Of a stretch of DNA of 25,933 nucleotides, positions 7,244-15,194 are shown piece by piece. A program made the position numbers and the translations under genes. The DNA lies in contig CALVXL010000154.1 in NCBI GenBank assembly GCA_944369635.1, positions 1-25,933 on the forward strand, in the 5' to 3' direction. Numbering within the stretch: the stretch's first letter is position 1; each line of letters begins with the position of its first letter. Origin of the DNA: an uncultured Clostridia bacterium (GTDB lineage Bacteria > Bacillota > Clostridia > Christensenellales > Borkfalkiaceae). The notes beneath the pieces were generated by a model. The model searched no databases, was not told the origin of the DNA, and saw nothing but the letters and a program-made list of their open reading frames with translations.

Positions 7244-7571
7244 AATGGCGATCATCGGCGACGGTGACAGCGTGCTTGCATTCAAAGCCGTCGGCATCGA
7301 AGCTTTTTCGGTCAATCATCCCGAGAAAGCAAGGGATCTGTTGAAAAAACTTGCAAAAACGCATCAGATTATCTTTATTACGGACGCGCTTGCCAAGGAA
7401 ATTTCCGATACCGTTGCGCATTATACGGCTTCGGCATATCCCACGGTGATTCCCGTTCCGTCTAAAAACGGCAGTAACGGTTACGGTTACGAAATTCTGA
7501 AAAAAGAAATGGAAAAAGCGCTGGGCGTCGACATTTTGTTTAAAGACGGCAAAGGCGAAATTGGAGAATGA
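7233..7571 (+). CDS. ntpG: V-type ATPase subunit F (central shaft)
   Basis: A 112-residue protein of the ATP-synt_F family: MKGKMAIIGDGDSVLAFKAVG is the classic opening, with a Rossmann-like fold and the later IIFITDALAKEI and PTVIPVPSKNG segments. The ATG at 7233 is preferred over an in-frame upstream codon at 7194 because AGGGAAAG precedes it and the family starts here. In the enzyme it joins NtpD in the rotating central shaft. It overlaps ntpC by 11 bases and ends two bases before the ntpA ATG, so translation is likely coupled on both sides. Confidence 0.93.
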   Translation: MKGKMAIIGDGDSVLAFKAVGIEAFSVNHPEKARDLLKKLAKTHQIIFITDALAKEISDTVAHYTASAYPTVIPVPSKNGSNGYGYEILKKEMEKALGVDILFKDGKGEIGE

Positions 7572-7572
7572 T

Positions 7573-9336
7573 ATGCAAGGAAAAATTGTAAAAGTTTCCG
7601 GACCGCTCATCGTGGCGGAAAACATGTCGGACAGCAAGATGTACGACGTTGTCCGCGTGAGCGATAAAAAACTGATCGGCGAAATTATCGAACTCAGAGG
7701 CGATAGAGCGTCCATTCAGGTATATGAAGAAACCAGCGGCTTAGGGCCGGGCGAAGTCGTGGAAAGCACGGGAACGCCGCTTTCCGTTGAACTCGCACCC
7801 GGTCTGATCGAGGGGATATTCGACGGAATTCAACGTCCGCTCGAACGCGTATGCGAAAAATACGGCGACCGTATTACCCGTGGAATTTCCCTCAATAATC
7901 TCGACCACGAAAAATTGTGGAAGTTTGAGCCTTCCGTCAAGGCCGGGGATTTCGTGCAGTCGGGCGACGTGCTCGGTTCGGTACAGGAAACGAGTATCGT
8001 AAACCATAAGATCATGGTTCCGTACGGTTTGAAAGGTACGGTGAAAGAGATAAAGAGCGGGGAATTCAACATCACCCAGACGATTGCCGTGCTTGCAACG
8101 GAGAAAGGCGATAAGGAACTTTCCATGTTGCAAAAATGGCCTGTTCGAAGAGGCAGACCGTATAAAGAAAAGATGTCGCCGTCCATGCCGATGATTACGG
8201 GACAGCGCGTTATCGATACGCTTTTCCCCATCGCAAAGGGGGGCGTGGCGGCCGTTCCCGGTCCCTTCGGAAGCGGAAAGACCGTAGTTCAGCACCAGCT
8301 GGCAAAATGGGCGGACGCGGATATCATCGTCTACATCGGTTGCGGCGAGCGCGGCAACGAGATGACCGACGTTCTGAACGAGTTTCCCGAACTTAAAGAT
8401 CCGAAAACGGGTGAACCGCTGATGAAGCGTACGGTGCTTATCGCCAACACTTCGGATATGCCCGTTGCGGCGCGTGAAGCGTCTATTTATACGGGAATCA
8501 CCATAGCGGAATATTTCCGCGATATGGGCTACAGCGTGGCGATCATGGCGGATTCCACCTCCCGTTGGGCAGAGGCTCTTCGTGAAATGAGCGGAAGGTT
8601 GGAAGAAATGCCGGGTGAAGAAGGTTATCCCGCTTATCTTTCCAGCCGACTTGCGGAATTTTACGAGAGAGCGGGTGTGGTAAAGGTGCTTTCTTCCGAG
8701 CCGCGCGAAGGTTCCATTACGGCGATCGGCGCGGTTTCTCCCGCGGGCGGCGATTTGTCCGAACCCGTTGCGCAGGCAACGCTTCGTATCGTCAAAGTTT
8801 TCTGGGGACTTTCCGCGTCTCTTGCTTATAAGCGACATTTCCCCGCGATCGACTGGCTGATCAGCTATTCTCTGTACGCAGATAAGCTGGCGGATTGGTA
8901 TACGAAAAATGCTTCGGCGGACTTTACAAAATTACGCGCTTTTGCCATGCAGATCTTGCAGGAAGAGGCGGAACTCGACGAAATTGTCCGTCTGGTCGGC
9001 GCGGATGCGCTTTCCTATAAGGATCGGTTGACGATGGAAACGGCAAAATCTATCCGCGAAGACTATCTGCACCAGAATGCTTTCCATGAAATCGATACGT
9101 ATACTTCCATGGCAAAGCAGTGCAAAATGCTTAAACTCATCTATGATTTTTATCGTTTGGGGATCGACGCGATCAATCGCGGCGTGGAATTTAACGAACT
9201 TCTGAATTTGCCTGTCCGCGAGAAGATCGGCAGGGCGAAATATATTCCCGAAGCCGATATTGCCGAACTCGACGATATTGCCAAGGAGATCAACGACAGC
9301 GTGAAGGCGATCGATGGAGGAAACGTCAATGTATAA
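7573..9336 (+). CDS. ntpA: V-type ATPase catalytic subunit A
   Basis: A 587-residue catalytic subunit. The Walker A loop GPFGSGKT spans residues 230-237 (Lys236), and Glu259 lies in GCGERGNEMTDV, the position of the catalytic carboxylate. The non-homologous insert typical of V/A-type A subunits lies before it, and the IMADSTSRWAEALREMSGRL signature follows. The ATG at 7573 has GGAG six bases upstream; an in-frame TTG at 7561 would remove that site and is not preferred. Three A and three B subunits form the ATP-hydrolysing head. The last eight bases overlap ntpB. Confidence 0.98.
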   Translation: MQGKIVKVSGPLIVAENMSDSKMYDVVRVSDKKLIGEIIELRGDRASIQVYEETSGLGPGEVVESTGTPLSVELAPGLIEGIFDGIQRPLERVCEKYGDRITRGISLNNLDHEKLWKFEPSVKAGDFVQSGDVLGSVQETSIVNHKIMVPYGLKGTVKEIKSGEFNITQTIAVLATEKGDKELSMLQKWPVRRGRPYKEKMSPSMPMITGQRVIDTLFPIAKGGVAAVPGPFGSGKTVVQHQLAKWADADIIVYIGCGERGNEMTDVLNEFPELKDPKTGEPLMKRTVLIANTSDMPVAAREASIYTGITIAEYFRDMGYSVAIMADSTSRWAEALREMSGRLEEMPGEEGYPAYLSSRLAEFYERAGVVKVLSSEPREGSITAIGAVSPAGGDLSEPVAQATLRIVKVFWGLSASLAYKRHFPAIDWLISYSLYADKLADWYTKNASADFTKLRAFAMQILQEEAELDEIVRLVGADALSYKDRLTMETAKSIREDYLHQNAFHEIDTYTSMAKQCKMLKLIYDFYRLGIDAINRGVEFNELLNLPVREKIGRAKYIPEADIAELDDIAKEINDSVKAIDGGNVNV

Positions 9337-10705
9337 GGAATATAAAACCATCAAAGAAGTCGTCGGGCCGCTGATGCTGGTCGAAGGCGTGGAAGGTGTA
9401 AAATACAACGAACTTGTTGAAATCATTCAGGCAGACGGCGAAACGCGCCGCGGAAAGGTTTTGGAAGTCAACCGCGATAAAGCGCTCGTTCAGCTTTTTG
9501 AAAGCTCGCAGGGTTTGCAGATTTCCACCAGCAAGGCGAAGTTTTTGGGCAGAAGCCTGGAACTTGCCGTTTCCGAAGATATGCTGGGCAGGGTATTCGA
9601 CGGTATGGGCAATCCCCGTGACGGCGGCGCGCCCATCATTCCCGTCAAGCGCATGGATATTAACGGGGAGCCGATCAATCCCGCCGCGCGCGATTATCCT
9701 AACGAATTCATTCAGACGGGTATTTCCGCTATCGACGGCTTGAATACTCTTGTCAGAGGGCAAAAGTTGCCGGTATTCAGTATGAGCGGGCTTCCGCATG
9801 CGGAACTCGCCGCACAGATCGCCCGTCAGGCTCGCGTACTCAAAAGCGACGAAAAATTTGCCGTCGTTTTTGCTGCGGTCGGCATAACGTATGAAGAAGC
9901 GGATTACTTTGTGCAGGACTTTAAAAAGACGGGTGCAATTTCAAGAACCGTTCTGTTTACCAACCTGGCAAACGACCCCGCCATCGAACGTATCGCCACG
10001 CCGAAAATGGCGCTCACTGCGGCGGAATATCTGGCATATGACCTCGGCATGCACGTTTTGGTTATCATCACCGATATCACCAATTACTGCGAAGCGCTTC
10101 GCGAAGTTTCCGCTGCGCGAAAGGAAGTTCCGGGACGAAGAGGTTACCCAGGATATCTGTATACCGACCTTGCGTCCATGTACGAACGTGCCGGCAGGAT
10201 TAAGGGAAAGAGCGGATCTATCACGCAGATCCCCATTCTGACCATGCCGGAAGACGACAAAACGCATCCGATTCCCGACCTTACCGGGTATATCACGGAA
10301 GGGCAGATCATCTTATCGCGTGAACTTTATAAAAAAGGAGTCAATCCGCCCATCGACGTTTTGCCGTCCCTTTCCCGTCTGAAAGACAAGGGAATCGGCG
10401 CGGGCAAGACAAGGGAAGATCATGCCGACACGATGAACCAGCTTTTCTCTGCGTATGCGCGAGGCAAGGAAGCGAAGGAGCTCGCCGCTATTTTGGGCGA
10501 CGCCGCGCTCACGGATATCGACAAACTTTACGCGAAGTTTGCGGAAAGTTTCGAAAAACAGTATGTTTCGCAAGGTTTTACGAAAAACCGTTCCATTGAA
10601 GAAACGCTCGATTTGGGTTGGCAGCTTTTAAAAATTCTGCCTAAATCGGAGCTTAAACGTATTAAGGTGCAGTTTATCGAAAAATATCTGGATAAAGAAG
10701 AATAA
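9329..10705 (+). CDS. ntpB: V-type ATPase non-catalytic subunit B
   Basis: A 458-residue protein, the same length I recall for Enterococcus hirae NtpB. The P-loop is replaced by SGLPHAELAAQIARQA (from residue 153), as expected of the non-catalytic subunit. Arg350 in LPSLSRL matches the arginine finger that completes the active site of the A subunit. Other family signatures are GRRGYPGYLYTDLASMYERAG and GSITQIPILTMPEDDKTHP. The ATG at 9329 is chosen over one at 9314, because GGAGG at 9316-9320 is spaced eight bases before it. It overlaps ntpA by eight bases and ntpD by one. Confidence 0.98.
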   Translation: MYKEYKTIKEVVGPLMLVEGVEGVKYNELVEIIQADGETRRGKVLEVNRDKALVQLFESSQGLQISTSKAKFLGRSLELAVSEDMLGRVFDGMGNPRDGGAPIIPVKRMDINGEPINPAARDYPNEFIQTGISAIDGLNTLVRGQKLPVFSMSGLPHAELAAQIARQARVLKSDEKFAVVFAAVGITYEEADYFVQDFKKTGAISRTVLFTNLANDPAIERIATPKMALTAAEYLAYDLGMHVLVIITDITNYCEALREVSAARKEVPGRRGYPGYLYTDLASMYERAGRIKGKSGSITQIPILTMPEDDKTHPIPDLTGYITEGQIILSRELYKKGVNPPIDVLPSLSRLKDKGIGAGKTREDHADTMNQLFSAYARGKEAKELAAILGDAALTDIDKLYAKFAESFEKQYVSQGFTKNRSIEETLDLGWQLLKILPKSELKRIKVQFIEKYLDKEE

Positions 10706-11340
10706 TGGCGAGAATGAACGTAAACCCCACCCGCATGGAGCTGAAAAAGCTGAAAGCGCGGCTCAAAACGGCAGAGAGGGGGCACAAACTGTTAAAAGAC
10801 AAGACGGACGAAATGGTTCGGCGTTTTTCGGTCATCATAAGGGAAACGAAAGCCCTTCGCGACGAAGTGGAAAAGGACGTCGCGGGAGTTTTGAAGCAAT
10901 TTTCCGTCGCGCGCGGGCTGATGTCCAAATCGGATATCGAGCTGATTTTTTCCATGCCTTCCGTTTCGGTGGAATTGGAATGTACGACGAAGAATATAAT
11001 GAATGTGGAAGTTCCTGCGCTTCAGCTCACGGAAAACCGATCTGCCGCGAAATATCCGTATTCTTTTGCGGATGTTACCAGCGAGGCGGATTATTCCGTG
11101 GAGCTTGCGGGGAAAGTGCTCGTCAAGCTCGTGCGGCTGGCGGAGCTGGAAAAGACGACGATGATGCTCGCCGAGGAAATCGAAAAGAGTAAACGGCGCG
11201 TCAACGCATTGGAATACGTGATGATTCCGAGTATCGAAGAAACGATACGTTACATCACAATGAAGCTGGACGAAAACGAGCGGTCGGGCCTTACGCGGCT
11301 TATGAAAGTAAAGGATATGATCGCCGAAAGAGACGGCTGA
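10705..11340 (+). CDS. ntpD: V-type ATPase subunit D (central shaft)
   Basis: A 211-residue protein of the ATP-synt_D family, opening with the conserved NVNPTRMELKKLKARLKTA segment. N- and C-terminal helices (about residues 5-75 and 130-205) would form the antiparallel coiled coil that turns inside the A3B3 head. The start overlaps the ntpB stop by one base (TAATG). It is the last recognisable ATPase subunit gene. The operon stops here, without the ntpH and ntpJ genes seen at this place in Enterococcus hirae, and goes straight on to a redox enzyme. Confidence 0.95.
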   Translation: MARMNVNPTRMELKKLKARLKTAERGHKLLKDKTDEMVRRFSVIIRETKALRDEVEKDVAGVLKQFSVARGLMSKSDIELIFSMPSVSVELECTTKNIMNVEVPALQLTENRSAAKYPYSFADVTSEADYSVELAGKVLVKLVRLAELEKTTMMLAEEIEKSKRRVNALEYVMIPSIEETIRYITMKLDENERSGLTRLMKVKDMIAERDG

Positions 11341-11347
11341 GGAGAAA

Positions 11348-12745
11348 ATGGAGAAAACCGATACATTGATCGTGGGTGCGGGGCCTTCGGGGATTTTTAC
11401 CGCGCTCGAATTATTGAATCAAGGCTATAAAGGAAAAATTTGTATTGTCGAAAAGGGCGCGGCGATTGAAAACCGCGCTTGTCCGAAAGCGAAAACGGGC
11501 GTATGCGTGCACTGTAAAAACTGCCATATCACCACAGGATTTTCCGGTGCAGGCGCATTTTCGGACGGTAAATTATCTCTTTCTGCCGATGTAGGCGGGG
11601 AATTGCCCGAACTTATCGGACAGGATACGGCGCAGTCGCTCATCGATTATACCGATAAAATTTATCTTTCTTTCGGTGCGGATAAGAAGGTGGAGGGCGT
11701 TTCCGATTCTGAGAAGATCAAGGAAATTCGCAAAAAGGCGATTCAGGCGAACCTGAAACTCGTCGATTGCCCGATCAGACATCTCGGTACGGAAAAGGCG
11801 CAACAGATCTATCTTTCCATCGAAAAGCACTTGCAGAAAAGCGGCGTTGAAATTTTATTCAATACCGATGCGGAAGATCTGATCGTCGAGAACGGCGTAT
11901 GCCGAGGCGCGGCACTATGCAAAGGGAAAGAAAAATCTGAAATTTTTGCGCAAAACGTCGTCGTTGCGACGGGACGCCGCGGCGCGGATTGGCTGGATTC
12001 GGTCTGTAAAAAACACGGTATAACGCATGAAGCGGGCATTGTCGATATCGGCGTGCGCGTCGAAGTGAGAAATGAAGTGATGGAGGAAGTCAATAATATT
12101 TTATATGAGTCCAAACTCATTGGCTACCCGCATCCTTTTAAAAATAAAGTACGAACTTTTTGCCAGAACCCGGGTGGATTTGTCAGTCAGGAAAATTACG
12201 ACAACGATCTAGCCGTGGTCAACGGGCATTCCTATAAAGAAAAGAAGTCGCAGAACACCAATCTTGCGATTCTTTGTTCCAGTCATTTTCAGGCGCCTTT
12301 TGACAGACCTATCGAATATGCGAAAAAAATCGGCGAACTGACAAACATGCTGGGTGACGGTCATATTTTGGTGCAAAGATTGGGGGATATCCGCGACGGA
12401 AAGCGGAGTTGGCAGGAAGATCTGATGCGATCTAATGTAAAGCCCACGCTTACCGATGCGGTGGCTGGTGATATTACTTCCGCAATGCCTTATCGGGTTA
12501 TGCTTTCCATACTCAATTTTATCGAGGAAGTGGATACCGTTGTTCCGGGATTTGCAAGTGCGGAAACGCTTTTGTATTCCCCCGAACTCAAATTTTACAG
12601 CAACAGAGTTTCCATGAACGAAAATCTCGAGACAAGCGTGAAAAACCTTTATTGTCTCGGCGATTCTTCGGGATGGACGAGGGGACTTATGATGGCGTCC
12701 GTTATGGGCGTATATCTTGCGCGGAAACTGATGAAAGGAGAATGA
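11348..12745 (+). CDS. FAD-dependent dehydrogenase, COG2509 type
   Basis: A 465-residue flavoprotein with an N-terminal dinucleotide-binding motif GAGPSG (G10, G12, G15) followed by an acidic residue at the end of the second strand (IVEKG), and a second FAD motif near the C terminus (LYCLGDSSGWTRGLMMA). A four-cysteine cluster, C45-x7-C53-x2-C56-x2-C59, lies next to the conserved GFSGAGAFSDGKLS segment and could bind a metal or Fe-S centre. The family is widespread in anaerobes, but I know of no firmly established substrate. The gene starts seven bases after ntpD with GAGGAG upstream and no terminator between, so it is probably cotranscribed with the ATPase. It is followed one base later by a glucokinase. 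Confidence 0.85.
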   Translation: MEKTDTLIVGAGPSGIFTALELLNQGYKGKICIVEKGAAIENRACPKAKTGVCVHCKNCHITTGFSGAGAFSDGKLSLSADVGGELPELIGQDTAQSLIDYTDKIYLSFGADKKVEGVSDSEKIKEIRKKAIQANLKLVDCPIRHLGTEKAQQIYLSIEKHLQKSGVEILFNTDAEDLIVENGVCRGAALCKGKEKSEIFAQNVVVATGRRGADWLDSVCKKHGITHEAGIVDIGVRVEVRNEVMEEVNNILYESKLIGYPHPFKNKVRTFCQNPGGFVSQENYDNDLAVVNGHSYKEKKSQNTNLAILCSSHFQAPFDRPIEYAKKIGELTNMLGDGHILVQRLGDIRDGKRSWQEDLMRSNVKPTLTDAVAGDITSAMPYRVMLSILNFIEEVDTVVPGFASAETLLYSPELKFYSNRVSMNENLETSVKNLYCLGDSSGWTRGLMMASVMGVYLARKLMKGE

Positions 12746-12746
12746 T

Positions 12747-13691
12747 ATGAAAAAGTACATCGGCGTCGATATCGGCGGTATGAGCATTAAAATCGGGCTA
12801 GTAAACGAAGAGGGAAACCTGCTTGCCAAAACGGTTGTAAAAACGGAGAGCGACGCGGAAAGCGTTATTAAAACGCTTGGCGAAAGCCTTGTTCGTTTTC
12901 TGAAGGAAAACGGTCTTACCGAAAAGGATATCGAAGGCGTGGGGATCGGCTGTCCTGGGGCGATAACGGGCGCTACGGGTGTTGTGGAATATTCCAACAA
13001 CCTCGGGTGGAAAAACGTCCGCCTTGTGGACGGGTTGAAAAAATATCTCGACGCGCAATATAAAATATCTAACGACGCGAATGTAGCCGCGCTTGGTGAA
13101 GTGATTTTCGGTGCGGCGAAAGGATATTCGGATGTCGTTATGTTTACGCTCGGTACGGGCGTCGGCGGCGGTATCATCATCGATAAAAAGCTTTACGAGG
13201 GGAACGAATCGAAAGGCGCCGAACTCGGTCATGCGGTCTTGGTTCTCGGCGGAGAGGAGTGCACCTGCGGGCGTAAAGGATGTATCGAGGCGTATTGTTC
13301 GGCATCCGCGCTCATCAGGGATACGAAACGCGCCATGCTCGCCGATACCGAATCGAAGATGTGGGAATATGCGAATAACGATATAAACAACGTCAACGGG
13401 CGCACCGCGTTCGCTATGGCGCGGGAAAACGACGAAAGCGCAATGAAAGTAGTGGAAAATTACGTGATGTATCTTTCGGAAAGCATCATGAATTATTGTA
13501 ACATTTTTCGCCCCGAGGCGTTTGTGCTGGGCGGCGGCATCTGCGGAGAAGGAAAGTTTCTCATTGACAAAGTCGTAGCGTATTGTGAAAAAAGACACTA
13601 CGGCTATCAGGGCACTCCGGCGGTGAAAATTATTACCGCAACGCTCGGAAACGACGCCGGCATCATCGGCGCGGCGGCGCTGCTCGTTTAA
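12747..13691 (+). CDS. glk: ROK-family glucokinase
   Basis: A 314-residue ROK kinase that phosphorylates glucose (or a close hexose) with ATP in the cytoplasm. All key motifs are present: phosphate loop DIGGMSIKIG (Asp8), catalytic Asp110 in SNDANVAALGE, the sugar-binding ELGH (159-162), and the zinc motif C172-T-C174-G-R-K-G-C179 with Glu181 after it. Length and motif order are those of Firmicutes GlcK. The start follows the previous stop by one base, with AGGAG inside the end of that gene. The specificity for glucose rather than another hexose is inferred from family resemblance. Confidence 0.9.
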   Translation: MKKYIGVDIGGMSIKIGLVNEEGNLLAKTVVKTESDAESVIKTLGESLVRFLKENGLTEKDIEGVGIGCPGAITGATGVVEYSNNLGWKNVRLVDGLKKYLDAQYKISNDANVAALGEVIFGAAKGYSDVVMFTLGTGVGGGIIIDKKLYEGNESKGAELGHAVLVLGGEECTCGRKGCIEAYCSASALIRDTKRAMLADTESKMWEYANNDINNVNGRTAFAMARENDESAMKVVENYVMYLSESIMNYCNIFRPEAFVLGGGICGEGKFLIDKVVAYCEKRHYGYQGTPAVKIITATLGNDAGIIGAAALLV

Positions 13692-13706
13692 TGAAAGGAG
13701 AGGTTT

Positions 13707-14129
13707 ATGGAAGAGGATAATAAGGAGCAACCTTTACGGCAGGAAGAAGGAAAAAACGAGGAAGATCGTTCGGAACCGAGTAAAAACATAAGCGAGGATC
13801 ATGAATCGGAAACGACGAAAAAAGTTGTGTTTTCGCTTTGTTATATTTGGGGGATTCTGTTCTTTTTACCGCTCGTTCTGTATAAGGACGATAAAAAGGC
13901 AACGTTTCATGCAAACCAAGGGCTGGTCTTACTCCTCGTCGCAGTGTGCGGCAACGTTATATTCGGGATATTGACTTCTTTCGGCGGTGTGATGCGTACA
14001 ATTTTCGGCGCGCTTGCCGGCGTATTCAGCCTGGCGCTGTTGATTCTCGGCATTATCGGCATCGTGAACGTGGTGAACGATGAAACGAAAGAATTGCCAG
14101 TCGTGGGTAAAATTAAAATTCTGAAATGA
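13707..14129 (+). CDS. Small membrane protein, DUF4870/Tic20-like
   Basis: A 140-residue protein with a charged, acidic N-terminal tail of about 42 residues and three predicted membrane helices (about residues 45-63, 72-95 and 100-128). The segment KATFHANQGLVLLLV between the first two helices is the hallmark of DUF4870/Tic20-like proteins, which have no established function in bacteria. AAAGGAGAGG precedes the ATG. It is the last gene of the long operon; a terminator follows at once. The family assignment is from motif recognition only. Confidence 0.7.
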   Translation: MEEDNKEQPLRQEEGKNEEDRSEPSKNISEDHESETTKKVVFSLCYIWGILFFLPLVLYKDDKKATFHANQGLVLLLVAVCGNVIFGILTSFGGVMRTIFGALAGVFSLALLILGIIGIVNVVNDETKELPVVGKIKILK

Positions 14130-14160
14130 AAAAAACTCCGGAAAACCGGAGTTTTTTTTA
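14129..14160. terminator. Bidirectional intrinsic terminator
   Basis: AAAAAACTCCGG and CCGGAGTTTTTT form a near-perfect stem around an AAAA loop, with T runs on both strands. It ends the ntp-glk operon on the plus strand and overlaps the last codon of the convergent AraC gene on the minus strand, serving both. Confidence 0.9.
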
Positions 14161-15060
14161 CAATACATTGTCCGCTTTGATGGAATTTACGTATTCGGTG
14201 GGAGACATATCGGTTTGTTCTTTGAATTGGCGGCTGAAATAATGCACGGAATTGAAATTCAGCATAAAAGCGATTTCCGTAACGGTGTATTTATTTTGGC
14301 TCAAAAGCTTCTTGGCTTCGGCAATTTTCAGGCTGATATAATGCTGGATGATCGTCGTTCCCGTATGTTTTTTAAAAATTGCCTTGATGTACGTTTTGCT
14401 GAAAGACAATTTTTTGGAAATGGTGTCGAGGTCGATGTTGTTGTAAAGGTTATCGTTGAGGATTTGCAAAATGTTTTCAACGATCTTTACGGGGGAGTTG
14501 ATTGCGAGATTTTCCTCCAGCGTTTCGGACTTATCTTCATTCAGAATGTTCCGTGCGATGGAAATAAGCAGAAGTTCTATGCAGTTTTTGATGAGCTGTT
14601 CACCGGAAAACGGCGCGTCGTCCCGCTTGGTCATTTTTACAAGGTAAATATCGTTCAGCTTATCTTTGAAACTCAGCTTTCCCTCAAAAATTATTTTATT
14701 GAGCAGCTGTTTTTCAAAATCGTTTAGTGTAACGGAACGGTTTTCAAACAGCTTCATCGCTTTGGATGTGCACTCGAAAGAGACGATAGCGGAATTAGCA
14801 AATTCGTCGTCAGTGTGAATGGTATGTATTTCGTCGGGCTTATGAAAATATGCCTGCCCCTGCGAAAGGGTGAAATTTTTTTCACCTGCTGTGATTACCG
14901 CTTTTCCCGAATCGATATATACGAATTCCCAGAAGTTATGCGACTCAGTGCGCACGCGGAAATTTTTTCCGTATTTGAAATAATGGATCGTAAAGATCGA
15001 TTTTACATTAAACGTTTCTTTTAATGGATTCTGAATATAATTTCCGTATTTGTTTTCCAT
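14158..15060 (-). CDS. AraC-family transcriptional regulator
   Basis: A 300-residue regulator. The N-terminal half holds a cupin-type sensor domain (SGKAVITAGEKNFTLSQGQ, then AYFHKPDEIHTI) of the kind that binds sugars. The last 100 residues hold the two helix-turn-helix motifs of the AraC family (DLDTISKKLSFSKTYIKAIF and TVTEIAFMLNFNSVHYFSRQF, ending MSPTEYV). The ATG at 15060 is preferred over an in-frame TTG at 15117, because the promoter lies between them; no ribosome site precedes either codon. It is divergent from the amino-sugar operon and is its likely regulator, probably an activator since that operon's -35 is poor. The inducing ligand is unknown; an amino sugar or its phosphate is the obvious guess. 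Confidence 0.9.
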   Translation of the reverse strand: MENKYGNYIQNPLKETFNVKSIFTIHYFKYGKNFRVRTESHNFWEFVYIDSGKAVITAGEKNFTLSQGQAYFHKPDEIHTIHTDDEFANSAIVSFECTSKAMKLFENRSVTLNDFEKQLLNKIIFEGKLSFKDKLNDIYLVKMTKRDDAPFSGEQLIKNCIELLLISIARNILNEDKSETLEENLAINSPVKIVENILQILNDNLYNNIDLDTISKKLSFSKTYIKAIFKKHTGTTIIQHYISLKIAEAKKLLSQNKYTVTEIAFMLNFNSVHYFSRQFKEQTDMSPTEYVNSIKADNVL

Positions 15061-15066
15061 ATTTGC

Positions 15067-15095
15067 ATTATACAACAAAAAATTTACAATTTCAA
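15067..15095 (-). promoter_or_regulatory. Promoter of the AraC-family gene
   Basis: On the minus strand TTGAAA (15095-15090), a 17-bp spacer and a perfect TATAAT (15072-15067). The expected start, seven bases past the -10, is the A of the ATG at 15060, which predicts a leaderless mRNA. Confidence 0.75.
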
Positions 15096-15139
15096 GTGTT
15101 TGTGTCTTTTTATGCAAAAACCGACAATAAATTTGTAAA
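15083..15139. promoter_or_regulatory. Candidate operator: TTTACAA / TTGTAAA inverted arms
   Basis: TTTACAA at 15083-15089 and TTGTAAA at 15133-15139 are inverted copies 50 bases apart, about five helical turns. One arm lies in the spacer of the AraC promoter and the other just upstream of the -35 region of the kinase operon, where an activator that also represses its own gene would bind. The region is AT-rich, so chance is a real possibility. Confidence 0.3.
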
Positions 15140-15160
15140 GCAATTTTAAAATTTTTATTA

Positions 15161-15184
15161 TATAATGTTTCTGTAAAGGGAGGG
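15161..15184 (+). promoter_or_regulatory. -10 box and ribosome site of the amino-sugar operon
   Basis: A perfect TATAAT at 15161-15166 has no acceptable -35 at 16 to 19 bp, the usual sign of activator dependence. The expected start near 15173 leaves a leader of about 22 bases containing a strong GGGAGGG ribosome site (15178-15184) before the ATG at 15195. Confidence 0.7.
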
Positions 15185-15194
15185 CCGAACGTTT

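Noticed and set aside
7741..8838. Minus-strand frame of 365 codons inside ntpA
   Set aside because: The plus-strand ntpA has complete catalytic motifs; the antisense product resembles nothing and has His/Arg-rich shadow composition.
12209..13730. Long minus-strand frames of 310 and 323 codons across the flavoprotein and glucokinase genes
   Set aside because: They are shadows of genes with clear motifs on the plus strand, and neither shows a family signature.
15061..15117. Extended start (TTG at 15117) for the AraC gene
   Set aside because: No ribosome site is present and the gene's best promoter lies between 15067 and 15095, downstream of that codon.
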